Of a stretch of DNA of 64,000 nucleotides, positions 7,023 to 15,141 are shown piece by piece. Location of the stretch: positions 115,081 to 179,080 of the forward strand of contig NZ_JAAHBP010000004.1 in assembly GCF_023184515.1 (NCBI RefSeq). The letters are read 5' to 3'. The stretch comes from Streptomyces sp. D2-8. GTDB taxonomy: Bacteria; Actinomycetota; Actinomycetes; Streptomycetales; Streptomycetaceae. Each line of letters begins with the position of its first letter. Within the stretch, counting starts at the first letter, position 1. The notes under the pieces are model-generated. The model worked only from the letters and a program-made list of their open reading frames with translations. It ran no database searches and was not told where the DNA came from. The position numbers and the translations under genes were made by a program.

Positions 7023-9562
7023 TCCTCCCCCATTCCGGTGCGGGCGACCTCGTCGTGCAGGGCGGGCACGAGGTCGTCCCCGGCGTCCAGGCAGCGGCCC
7101 CGGCCCGCCGCGGCGATGCGCGTGGCGGGGCGGCCCCGGTCGCAGCCCGAGCTGCTCAGGGACACCATGGCCACCGGGACGCCCGCGTCGCCGGCCCGGT
7201 CGAGGACCTCCTCGAGGGCCTTGCCGGTCAGGCGGCCGTCGTCCTCGCCGTCGGTGAGGTACACGATCAGCTGCGGCCGCTCGTCGTCGGTGCCGCGCTC
7301 CCGCATGAACGCCAGGGCGTCCCGCAGGGCGCCGTGCGGATCGGCCTCCGCGTCCCGCACCTCGGCGTCGTCCAGGGCGTGTTCGGCATCGGAGGCCGGG
7401 TGCGTGCCGAAGGGCAGCAGCTCCGTGTGGGTACGGTCGCCGGTGCCGTGCACCGCCCACACGCCGTACTCGTCCTCCCCGCCGAGCCCGGGCAGGGTCT
7501 GTTTCAGGATGCCCGGGCCGCCGCTGGGGCCGTCCCACCGGCCCGCCATCGAGCCGGAGCTGTCGAGGAGGAACAGGACCCGGCCGGGCCCGTGCGCGTT
7601 GCCGTAGCGCTCCAGTGCCCGTGCCATCGTCGAGGGGTCGGCGCTCCCGGCCGGGCGGACGGACTCGGTCAGGCCCTCGGCGGCCGATGCCGCCTCGATC
7701 AGGCCGCGCTCACCGGTCGCGGACCTGAAGCCGTGCTCGCCGAGCACCGTCCGGCCCTCCTTCCCGGTCAGCCACCCGCGGAAGCGGTCCACCGCGTCGT
7801 CCCGCGCGTCGGCGTCCCGGTCGCCGTCCTCCCAGCGCACCCGTACGAACGCCGGTTCCAGACCGGGCACGTCGTCGGGATAGGCGGCCACCCGCTCGGC
7901 ACGGGTGACCGGGTGGCAGCCGATGCCGCTCCTCAGCAGGAACTCCGGGACCAGCGCCGTGCCGCGGTTGTCCACGGCCTCGTCGCCGGGCAGCGCGCAC
8001 AGCAGCCGCGCGGCCGAGGGCTCGGGCCGCCCGGTCCGGGCGAGGCGCAGCTCGGCGTCGCGCGCGTCGGCTGCACCGCGCGCGCCGGGCTCGTCGCCGT
8101 ACAGGCCCATGGTCGCCAGCAGTGCCGAGTCGGTGAACTCCGGGTCGGCACGGTGCAGTTCGGCCTTGCCGTCGGCCTGTTCGAGGGTGTCGAGCAGCCG
8201 GGACAGTGACTGCCCGGTGGGTTCGAGGCCGGCCCCGAGTGCCTTCGGTACGGCCAGCACGACCGGCGAGTACGCGATCGGCTCGGCCTCCGGCTCCAGC
8301 CGGGCGAAGACGCGGTCCTCCTTGGCCGCGGCCCCGGTGACCCGGTCGACGTCGGCCCGGGTGGCGGGGATCCACACGTCCGGCTGCGGGCCGATGTCCC
8401 GCTGCGGGTTGTCGTCCTCACGGGGCTGCTGCCAGGCGTCCGTCCGCTCGCCCAGGGCGGTCACCACGGCGGCGGCACCCGCGCTGTTGACGGTGACGCC
8501 GCTGCGCCGGCAGTCCTCGCCGGTGGTGTTGGCGGCCGAGGTGACATAGGCGTCCGCGGCCGCCCGAATCGTCGGCTCCAGGTCGGGGTCGGTGAGGACG
8601 CGCAGTTCCAGAGGCGGTCTGCAAGGGCCGGAGTCGCCGGTCAGGGCCAGGATGCCGTAGCCGCCCGCGCCGGTGGCGAGCAGGGCGAGCACAGCCGCCG
8701 GCGCGGTGCGGCCGGACCGGGCGACGGCCCTTTTGGCGCGGGCGAGCAGACTCCGGAGCCAGGGGAACCAGCTGCTGTCCGCGGGGCCGGGCCCGGTGGT
8801 GACCGGGCCCGGCCCCGCCGCCAGCAGCACATCGTCCGAGTCCCAGGGGGGAGCCAGTGCCTGCGGCCGCTGCGGGTCGTCGGCCTCCGCCTTGTACTTC
8901 GCGGCGGCCATCCGCTCCTTCACCGCGGCGTACAACTGGGAGAGCCATACCTCGCCGCCCCCGTCGAGAACGCGCGCCATCTCGCGGGTGAACGGTGTCG
9001 CCACGTCGGCGGTCCCGCCCAGGATGCAGCGGTTGGGCTGCACGCTCATCAGCAGCAGGATCTTGTGCTTCTTCCGCTTCGGATCGTCCAGGCGGTGCCA
9101 GATCCCCGCGGCATTGCCCGCGTAGCAGCAGTCGAGGACCACCACGACCTGCTCGGCGTGGCTCTCGGCGAGCTCGCCCAGCACCTGGCTGAAACTCACC
9201 GAGCCGGGCAGGCCGTGGCCCGTGAGCACCCGCGCGGTGCGCATCTGGAGATGCAGTTCGTTGCCGGAGGTGGAGGTGACGGCGTGCCCGGCGAAGTAGA
9301 GCAGCAGCAGCCCCTTGGCCTCACGGCAGGCGCGGCGCAGCGCCCCCGTGAAGTCGTCCGGGGCCGGCGAGGCCAGGGTCCTCACCTCGCCCGCGCCGAA
9401 CACCCCGCCCCGGTTCAGCGCGTCCTCGAGTGTCGTCCGGTTGTGCCGCACGGCCGGGAGCTGACCGCTGACGCCCTGGGGATCCGGTGCCGTGTGGTCG
9501 TACTCGGACACACCGACCAGCAGCGCCCGGTTCCCCATGTGGCGCGGGTCGAAGCGGCTCAC
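7019..9562 (-). CDS. Caspase (EACC1-associated type) fused to TM, solute-binding-like and vWA domains
   Basis: An 847-residue multidomain protein. Residues 10-230 are a caspase/metacaspase (peptidase C14) domain: strand NRALLVGVSEYD, catalytic His93 in LLYFAGHAV and catalytic Cys146 in VVVLDCCYAG. A basic linker precedes one transmembrane helix at about 288-308. Residues about 318-640 resemble a periplasmic solute-binding fold (LELRVLTDPDLEP, DVWIPATRADVDRV). Residues 662-840 are a vWA domain with an intact MIDAS, DSSGS (667-671), and LTDGEDDG. The caspase should face the cytoplasm and the other two domains the outside. It sits 4 bp after EACC1 and overlaps the lipoprotein gene. Inferred role: an outside signal controls an inside protease, perhaps suicidal in stress or phage attack. 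Confidence 0.92.
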   Translation of the reverse strand: MSRFDPRHMGNRALLVGVSEYDHTAPDPQGVSGQLPAVRHNRTTLEDALNRGGVFGAGEVRTLASPAPDDFTGALRRACREAKGLLLLYFAGHAVTSTSGNELHLQMRTARVLTGHGLPGSVSFSQVLGELAESHAEQVVVVLDCCYAGNAAGIWHRLDDPKRKKHKILLLMSVQPNRCILGGTADVATPFTREMARVLDGGGEVWLSQLYAAVKERMAAAKYKAEADDPQRPQALAPPWDSDDVLLAAGPGPVTTGPGPADSSWFPWLRSLLARAKRAVARSGRTAPAAVLALLATGAGGYGILALTGDSGPCRPPLELRVLTDPDLEPTIRAAADAYVTSAANTTGEDCRRSGVTVNSAGAAAVVTALGERTDAWQQPREDDNPQRDIGPQPDVWIPATRADVDRVTGAAAKEDRVFARLEPEAEPIAYSPVVLAVPKALGAGLEPTGQSLSRLLDTLEQADGKAELHRADPEFTDSALLATMGLYGDEPGARGAADARDAELRLARTGRPEPSAARLLCALPGDEAVDNRGTALVPEFLLRSGIGCHPVTRAERVAAYPDDVPGLEPAFVRVRWEDGDRDADARDDAVDRFRGWLTGKEGRTVLGEHGFRSATGERGLIEAASAAEGLTESVRPAGSADPSTMARALERYGNAHGPGRVLFLLDSSGSMAGRWDGPSGGPGILKQTLPGLGGEDEYGVWAVHGTGDRTHTELLPFGTHPASDAEHALDDAEVRDAEADPHGALRDALAFMRERGTDDERPQLIVYLTDGEDDGRLTGKALEEVLDRAGDAGVPVAMVSLSSSGCDRGRPATRIAAAGRGRCLDAGDDLVPALHDEVARTGMGEE

Positions 9563-9566
9563 CGGC

Positions 9567-9932
9567 CTACTCCCCGTCGGGGTCCAGTGGGCGGATCTGC
9601 GGATCGGGATGGCCGCCCTGCAGCCTGCGGCGGTTGTTCGTCCAGGTCTTCACCGCGCGTGCGGTGTACTCGGTCAGTGCCGCGACCGTGACGACGTCAC
9701 CGAGCACTTTCAGGACGAGTTCGAGGTCGGGCCCCAGGCGTCCCTCGGTCCCGTCCGCGCCGGTCTGCACCTCGATGCGCAGCTGCTCGCCGGCGAGCAG
9801 TTCCGCCAGCTGCTCCTCGCGCTCCAGCCACGTCTTCAGAGCTCTGACATCATCCACGGTCGCGTCGGCGCCCAGCCGGACGCGCACGCCTAAGACAGCC
9901 ACTCGGTCCCCCTCTGCCATGTCCGACATCAT
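9567..9932 (-). CDS. Effector-associated constant component EACC1
   Basis: A 121-residue protein beginning with acidic residues and the pattern VAVLGVRVRLGADATVDDV, continuing with LKTWLEREEQLAEL, and then LVLKVLGDVVTVAALTEYTARAVKTWTNNRR. This helix with a positively charged end is what I know from the EACC1 family, a small component found next to caspase- or trypsin-like effectors in actinobacterial conflict systems. The next gene downstream is the caspase, 4 bp away, so the two are surely cotranscribed. Its molecular function has not been shown; an adaptor role is the usual proposal. Confidence 0.82.
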   Translation of the reverse strand: MMSDMAEGDRVAVLGVRVRLGADATVDDVRALKTWLEREEQLAELLAGEQLRIEVQTGADGTEGRLGPDLELVLKVLGDVVTVAALTEYTARAVKTWTNNRRRLQGGHPDPQIRPLDPDGE

Positions 9933-10026
9933 GACACCGGGTCAGGCCCCAGCGGCAGACCCGTGACGTGACCCGCGAAAGCGATGGCACGCCCCCTTCA
10001 CGCCACGCGCACACGGCGCACGCGGC

Positions 10027-11088
10027 TCAGCCCTGGGTCTGCAACTGCCGCAACTGCCGCTGCACATGGTCCAGCGCCCCGTGGCGCCGGCCGGGCACCC
10101 GCCCGCGCAACGCGGCGAGCGCGGCGCCCAGTTCGCGGGCGGGGGTGGTGTCACGGACCTGGCCCCACTGGTGGTGCGCCCGGTCCACGGCGGCCTCGAC
10201 GGCCGGGGCGTCCGGCGCCTGCCCGGCGTTCAGGCGGGCGGTGGCGATCATCAGCCAGGTGCGGCAGCTGCGGGCGGCGTCCCCGGCGAACATCGCCAGG
10301 TCGGCCCGTACCTCGGCCCAGTGCAGGGCCTCTTCGGACGCGGGACCGTGCGCGATCACGGCGGCCTGCTCGTGCCGGGCGGCGAGCGCGTCGGCGTCGG
10401 CGTGCCGGCCGGACTGGACGGCGGCGGTGATGGCGGCGTGCGGATCCCCGGCCGTCGGGCCGGGCGTGCTCAGCACCAGGTCCGCGCCCGCGCTCTCCGG
10501 CGCGATCCGGCTCAGCGCCTGCTGGTGCAACTGCTCGACGGGCGGCCGGAACCCGCTGCGCAGGATCGTCGCGACGGCCTTCATGTACGCGGGTGCCGCG
10601 ACCGTGCGTCTGGACGGCGGTGGCGCGATGCGGCCGTGCACGGCGTTGCCCCGTCCCGAGTCCAGCGGGGTGCCGCGCAGCAGCTCCCAGGTCTCGGCGT
10701 CGGCGTGCAGGTCGAGCAGGAGGGTGGTGGCGCCGGCGGGCCTGAGCCGCAGTTCCTCCCGGAACCAGTGCCAGGGGAAGGCCGTGTAGCGGGCGGTGGA
10801 GGCGGTGGTGCGGGCCAGCGCGAGGTGGGGCAGGCGCTGCCTCCGGTCGAGCTGGAGCTGGCCCGTGACGTACACGGTGAGGGGGCCGGGGGCCGCTGCG
10901 GCGGCGCGGAGCCGGGTGAGGACGGCCTGCGGCTCCAGGGGGTCGGCGAGTTCGACGACGTTCGCGGTGTCGGTGCCGGCCAGCACCGCGGGCGGTACGG
11001 CGGCGAGGACGGGGAGTACCGAGGCGGCGTCCACCAGGCGCCCCCTGCCCACCGGCGAGGCCGCCAGCAGCAGCACGGTTCCGGGCAT
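10027..11088 (-). CDS. Degenerate caspase-like protein heading the operon
   Basis: A 353-residue cytoplasmic protein; ATG 11088 follows GGGGGTGGGG. Its first 140 residues have the strand order of a caspase fold but lack the dyad. PLTVYVTGQL (70-78) matches LLLLYFAGHAV of the neighbouring caspase with Gln77 in place of His. TTLLLDLHADA (121-131) matches VVVLDCCYAG with Leu127-His128 in place of Cys-Cys. Residues 200-353 are helical and TPR-like (HADADALAARHEQAAVIAHG, RTWLMIATARLNAG). It lies 94 bp upstream of EACC1, same strand. I propose an inactive regulator of the caspase; this is my inference from motif alignment by eye. Otherwise a hypothetical protein. Confidence 0.75.
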   Translation of the reverse strand: MPGTVLLLAASPVGRGRLVDAASVLPVLAAVPPAVLAGTDTANVVELADPLEPQAVLTRLRAAAAAPGPLTVYVTGQLQLDRRQRLPHLALARTTASTARYTAFPWHWFREELRLRPAGATTLLLDLHADAETWELLRGTPLDSGRGNAVHGRIAPPPSRRTVAAPAYMKAVATILRSGFRPPVEQLHQQALSRIAPESAGADLVLSTPGPTAGDPHAAITAAVQSGRHADADALAARHEQAAVIAHGPASEEALHWAEVRADLAMFAGDAARSCRTWLMIATARLNAGQAPDAPAVEAAVDRAHHQWGQVRDTTPARELGAALAALRGRVPGRRHGALDHVQRQLRQLQTQG

Positions 11089-11407
11089 CGCCCCACCCCC
11101 TGTGTCGATCACGTACATCAGCACCGTAACGGCTGCGGCTGCAAAGGTGGGTCTCAGGACCGCAAACGTCCGCCTTCGGGGGCTTCGCCCCCGGGTCTCC
11201 CGCGGACGGCGAACACCGTCGTGTCATCGCCGTGCCCCACACCCCGCAGATCGAGGCGGCGATGGCCGGCACCAGCACGATCCAGGAGGTCCTGGCGAAA
11301 CACGGGCCGCACCGGCCGCATCCCTATCCCGCCGCTCCGCCGACTTGCCAGGGGCTGTCCGCCGGTGTGCCCTGGATCCAGGGGCAGGGACAGAGAGGAG
11401 AGCTGTC
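11089..11407. other. Divergent intergenic region with stem-loop
   Basis: This 319-bp gap separates the caspase operon from a divergent membrane-protein gene, so it must hold both promoters. It contains a two-tier hairpin at 11167-11208: outer arms CGTCCGC (11167-11173) and GCGGACG (11202-11208), inner arms GGGGGC (11178-11183) and GCCCCC (11187-11192). A possible short frame from GTG 11232 overlaps the next gene and is not called. No clear operator was found. Confidence 0.5.
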
Positions 11408-11848
11408 ATGGCTCATGCGGCACCCGCCTCACGCAAGATGATCACGCAACGCCGTAGGCCCGATGTGTTCGGCCCGCGGATCCACACCGCCGTGAAGGTC
11501 GGCCTGCCCGTGGTGCTCGGACTGGTCTACGGCTTCTGGGCCGCTGCCAACCAGCGTCACGGCGGGCCCATCACCGGCTGGAACCTGCTGTTCGGCTTCG
11601 TCACGGCGCTCGTGTTCGCCGTACTGTTCGCCGCCGTGTGCGCGCTGGCACCGCTGCTGCCCCGCGAACTGCACGCGCTGTGCTGGTTCGTCTTCACGGG
11701 CTGCGCGGTCGGCTTCCTCTACAGCCAGACCGGTGCGTCCGTGTACAGCTCCAGCGGTCTGGGACTCGCGGTGGGTGCGGGCGTCCTGGCGATGGTGTTC
11801 TACCGCTACTACACGCACGAGGACGCCGCGGGCCGACGGATCGGCTGA
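11408..11848 (+). CDS. Four-helix integral membrane protein
   Basis: A 146-residue protein; ATG 11408 follows an AGGAGAG ribosome site. Four hydrophobic segments are visible: VGLPVVLGLVYGFWAAA, LLFGFVTALVFAVLFAAVCA, ALCWFVFTGCAVGFLY and LGLAVGAGVLAMVFYRYY. Both termini are polar, so they probably face the cytoplasm. I do not recognise the family; similar short proteins are common in Streptomyces. It reads away from the caspase operon and toward a second membrane protein. Confidence 0.8.
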   Translation: MAHAAPASRKMITQRRRPDVFGPRIHTAVKVGLPVVLGLVYGFWAAANQRHGGPITGWNLLFGFVTALVFAVLFAAVCALAPLLPRELHALCWFVFTGCAVGFLYSQTGASVYSSSGLGLAVGAGVLAMVFYRYYTHEDAAGRRIG

Positions 11849-11937
11849 CGGAGATCAGGACACCCGTTCGGGTGAGTCCGCCGAGGGGCCCGTGACAGCC
11901 GCTTCTCGCAGGTGGAACGCGCTGCGGGGCGACCGAT

Positions 11938-12966
11938 GTGCGGCCGGACCCCGTCGTTGCGCTCGCGGGCCGGGCCGCGGGCGCCTTGCCTGGAAGGGTG
12001 TCCAAGCGCGACCGGGCGCCCGTACCCGAGAGGGCGCCCCCACGATGGCGGAACGTCCTGTCGGCCGTTCTGCTCACCTTCGCGTGCCTGCTCGTGCCGT
12101 TCGGGGCGCTCGCGTCCTGGGCGGCCCACGGACTCACCGACACCGGCCGCTACGTACGGACGATGGCGCCGCTCGCCGCCGACCCGGACGTGCGGCGCGC
12201 GGTCGCGGACGCCGTCGGGGAGGGCGTCATGCGGGAGGCCGGGCGCAAGGTCGACACCGGCCCGCTGCGCGGGGCGGTCGGGCCCTTCGTGCACGACGCG
12301 GCGCGTTCCTTCACCCGCACCGAGGCGTATCGCACGGCCTGGGACGCGGCGAACCGGGCCGTGCACGACGCGGTGCTGCGCGCCCTGCGCGACGACGGCG
12401 CCCACGGAGCCCCGGTCACCGTCGACCCCGCCCCCGTCATCGCCCGGGTCAAACAGCAACTCTCCGACGACCACGTGCCGTTCGCCCACCGCATCCCGGT
12501 CACGCACACGCGGATCCCGGTGCTTTTGGCCGAGGACGTGGACCGACTGCGCAAGGGGTACCACGTGCTGGACATCGCCGCCTTCTGGCTGCCGCCCGCC
12601 ACCGCCGTCCTCGCGGTCGCCGGGATCGCCGTCGCCGCGTGCCGCCGCCGTGCGGTCACCGCCCTCGGCCTGGGCACGGCCCTGGGCGGCGCGCTGCTGG
12701 CCCTCGCCGTCGCGATCGGCCGCCGCCTCACCCTCGCCGACCTGCCCGACGCCCTCCACCGCCCCGCCGCGGGCGCGGTCTACGACGCCCTCACGGCCAC
12801 CCTGCGCACGGTGTCCTGGCTGCTGTGCGTGCTGGGCCTGGCGGTGGCGGCCGGCGCCTGGATCACGGGCCGGTACGGTCCCCGGCTCGCCGCGCGGCGA
12901 CATGCGCGAGGGTCCGCAGTGCCCGTCGCAGATCCGGTTCCGGAGCCGACGCGAGCCCGAGCCTGA
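11938..12966 (+). CDS. Integral membrane protein with large extracytoplasmic loop
   Basis: A 342-residue protein with one N-terminal membrane helix (VLSAVLLTFACLLVPFGAL) and an outer domain of about 140 residues beginning GRYVRTMAPLAADPDVRRAV. Three more helices follow (FWLPPATAVLAVAGIAVAA, ALGGALLALAVAI, TVSWLLCVLGLAVAAGAWI). GTG 11938 has GGGGCGA upstream; GTG 11998 is an alternative. The last 104 bp overlap antisense the end of the convergent MocR gene. Function unknown; the loop and helix order resemble actinobacterial membrane proteins of unknown role. Confidence 0.8.
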   Translation: MRPDPVVALAGRAAGALPGRVSKRDRAPVPERAPPRWRNVLSAVLLTFACLLVPFGALASWAAHGLTDTGRYVRTMAPLAADPDVRRAVADAVGEGVMREAGRKVDTGPLRGAVGPFVHDAARSFTRTEAYRTAWDAANRAVHDAVLRALRDDGAHGAPVTVDPAPVIARVKQQLSDDHVPFAHRIPVTHTRIPVLLAEDVDRLRKGYHVLDIAAFWLPPATAVLAVAGIAVAACRRRAVTALGLGTALGGALLALAVAIGRRLTLADLPDALHRPAAGAVYDALTATLRTVSWLLCVLGLAVAAGAWITGRYGPRLAARRHARGSAVPVADPVPEPTRARA

Positions 12967-14209
12967 CGGCGTCGGGCGTGTGCCCGGGGGCGACGGCGAA
13001 GGCGGGGCCGGGTGTGACGGCGATGCCGTGCGCCGCGGCAGCGGCCGTGAAGGTGTCCGCGCGCCACGGCGCGGGCAGCTCCCACCAGGCGAAGCAGGAA
13101 CCCGGGTCGGACCGTACGGCGAAGCCCGCGAGTTCCTCGGCGAGGATCCGCTGCCGCCGTGCCGCGTCCGCCCGCTTGGCCTCCACCAGCCGCGCCACCG
13201 TCCCCTCCGCGGTCCACCGCACGGCCGCCTCCAGCGCGAACCGCCCCGCGCTCCAGCCGCCCGACCGCACGGCCCCGGCCACGGCACCGACCCGGTGCGG
13301 CGGCACCACGAGGAACCCGACGGTGAGCCCCGGGGCGACCCTTTTGGAGAGCCCTTCGACGACGTGGGTGAGGGCCGGGGCGTGCACGGCGAGCGGATCA
13401 CCGGGCTCCCGGAGGAAGGACCAGATGCGGTCCTCCACCACCGGCAGGTTCAGGTCATGGACCAGCTGGGCGAGTTGCAGCAGCCGCGGCCTGCCCGTCG
13501 TCAGGGACGTCGGGTTGTGCAGCGTCGGCTGCACGTAGAGGGCGGACAGCGGCGCCGTACGGTGCGCGGCCGCCACGGCCTCCGGGAGCAGCCCGGCCGC
13601 GTCCCCGGCCAGCGGCACCAGCGTGATGCCGAGCCGCGCCGCGATCTCCTTGACCAGCGGATACGTCAGCTGCTCCACACCCACCCGGCCGCCCGGCCGG
13701 ACCAGCGAGGCCAGGACGGCGGCGATGGCCTGCCGGGCGTTGCCGGTGAACAGCAGCCGCTCCGGGACCGGGCGCCAGCCCGGGGTGCTGAGCAGCGTGG
13801 CCGCGGCCTCCCTGGCGGCCTCGGTGCCGGTGGCGGCCGCCGGTAACAGCGCCTCGGCCAGCACGTCGGGGCGCAGCAGCGGCGCGAGAACGGGGGCGAG
13901 GAGCTCCGGCTGGCCGGGCGCGGCAGGGTAGTTGAGCTCCAGGTTGACGGGCGCGGCGGCCAAAGAGGGCTCGACGAGCGCCTGCCCCGCCGGCCCGGCC
14001 GGTGCGGCCCGTACGAAGGTGCCGCGCCCCACCTCCCCGACGACCAGTCCGCGCCGCACCAGCTCCGCGTACACCCGCCCGGCCGTCGACGGCGCGATGC
14101 CCCGCCGCCGGGCGAACGCCCGCTGCGGCGGCAGCCGTTGCCCGGGCCGCAGCCGCCCGGTGGCGATGTCGTCGGCGATGCGGTCGGCGATACGCCGGTA
14201 GTCACTCAT
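12863..14209 (-). CDS. MocR-type GntR/aminotransferase regulator
   Basis: A 448-residue regulator. Residues 1-70 are a GntR winged helix (IADRIADDIATGRLRPGQRL, then VYAELVRRGLVVGEVGRGT). The rest is a fold-type I PLP aminotransferase-like domain, with FTGNARQAIAAVLASLVRPG, a PTLHNPTSLTT segment and a candidate PLP lysine in VEGLSKRVAPGLTVGF. ATG 14209 follows AAGGGGGAG. MocR proteins bind direct repeats and use PLP or an amine as effector. It diverges from an alpha/beta hydrolase, and two identical 11-bp repeats lie between them. It probably represses or activates that hydrolase operon. Confidence 0.9.
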   Translation of the reverse strand: MSDYRRIADRIADDIATGRLRPGQRLPPQRAFARRRGIAPSTAGRVYAELVRRGLVVGEVGRGTFVRAAPAGPAGQALVEPSLAAAPVNLELNYPAAPGQPELLAPVLAPLLRPDVLAEALLPAAATGTEAAREAAATLLSTPGWRPVPERLLFTGNARQAIAAVLASLVRPGGRVGVEQLTYPLVKEIAARLGITLVPLAGDAAGLLPEAVAAAHRTAPLSALYVQPTLHNPTSLTTGRPRLLQLAQLVHDLNLPVVEDRIWSFLREPGDPLAVHAPALTHVVEGLSKRVAPGLTVGFLVVPPHRVGAVAGAVRSGGWSAGRFALEAAVRWTAEGTVARLVEAKRADAARRQRILAEELAGFAVRSDPGSCFAWWELPAPWRADTFTAAAAAHGIAVTPGPAFAVAPGHTPDAVRLGLASAPEPDLRRALRTLAHVAARRAGDRTGP

Positions 14210-14228
14210 CGGCCGGTCTCCCCCTTGG

Positions 14229-14262
14229 ATTGCACCGAGAGCAAAGATCTTATTGCACCGAG
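14229..14262. promoter_or_regulatory. Direct-repeat operator between MocR regulator and hydrolase
   Basis: The 11-mer ATTGCACCGAG occurs twice, at 14229-14239 and 14252-14262, in the same orientation and 23 bp apart, about two helical turns. It sits between the divergent starts at 14209 and 14289. MocR regulators are known to bind direct repeats of this type. The copies are identical, which makes this a strong operator candidate. Confidence 0.72.
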
Positions 14263-14288
14263 TAGTTGGGCGGCCTAGGGTCGACACC

Positions 14289-15098
14289 ATGGCACCCTTC
14301 CTCGCATACGAGGACAAAGGACCCGATACGCATCGGGTACCCCTGGTCCTCGTCCACGGCCATCCCTTCGACCGCACGATGTGGGCCCCGCAGCTCGAGA
14401 GGTTCCCGGGTACCCGCCGCGTCATCGCCCCCGACCTGCGCGGCTACGGCACCTCCCCCACGGCCCCGGCCGTCACGGACTTCTCCGGATTCGCCCGGGA
14501 CATCGAGGCCCTGCTGGACGAGCTGAAGGTGGAGTCGTTCGTTCTCGCGGGCCTGTCGATGGGCGGGCAGATCGTCATGGACTGCTACCGCCTGTTCCCC
14601 GAGCGCGTCCGGGGCCTGGTCCTCGCGGACACCTTCCCCTCGGCGGAGACCCCTCAGGGCGTGCGCACCCGCGACGCCATGGCGGACCGTCTCCTCGCGG
14701 AAGGCATGCGCGGCTACGCCGACGAGGTCCTGGAGCGGATGGTCGCCCCGTACGCGTCCGCCGAGGTCAAGACGCATGTCCACGCCATGATGACCGCCAC
14801 CGCCCCCGAGGGCGCCGCCGCGGCCCTGCGCGCCCGTGCCCGGCGCCCCGACTACGGCGCCCTGCTGCCGCGCGTCCGCGTACCGGCCCTGGTCGTCGTG
14901 GGAGCCGACGACACGTTCACGCCGGTCTCCGACGCCCGGGCCATGCACGCGGCCCTCCCGGACGCGGAGCTGCACATCATCGAGGGCGCGGCACACATGC
15001 CGAACCTGGAACGCCCGGACGTGTTCGACCATGCGCTGGAGGAATTCCTGGCCCGCGTCGATGCACGGCAACCTTCCTCCGCCCCACCCCGTCTTTGA
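14289..15098 (+). CDS. Alpha/beta hydrolase
   Basis: A 269-residue alpha/beta-fold hydrolase. The oxyanion region is VLVHGHPFDRTMW, the nucleophile elbow GLSMGGQ (Ser), the acid lies in VVGADDTFTP and the catalytic His in EGAAHMPNLE. The length fits the family. It could be an esterase, a lactonase or a C-C hydrolase; the sequence does not decide. The divergent MocR gene and shared repeats suggest regulated expression. ATG 14289 begins the conserved domain. A TTG-started hydrolase gene follows after 43 bp. Confidence 0.9.
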   Translation: MAPFLAYEDKGPDTHRVPLVLVHGHPFDRTMWAPQLERFPGTRRVIAPDLRGYGTSPTAPAVTDFSGFARDIEALLDELKVESFVLAGLSMGGQIVMDCYRLFPERVRGLVLADTFPSAETPQGVRTRDAMADRLLAEGMRGYADEVLERMVAPYASAEVKTHVHAMMTATAPEGAAAALRARARRPDYGALLPRVRVPALVVVGADDTFTPVSDARAMHAALPDAELHIIEGAAHMPNLERPDVFDHALEEFLARVDARQPSSAPPRL

Positions 15099-15141
15099 GG
15101 GAGGATTCGGGCATCCCACCCCGCGAACGGAAGGCCGCGCC

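Noticed and set aside
11232..11441. 69-codon frame from GTG 11232
   Set aside because: It has no ribosome site, ends inside the next gene in another frame, and encodes Pro/His/Gln-rich sequence with no recognisable pattern.
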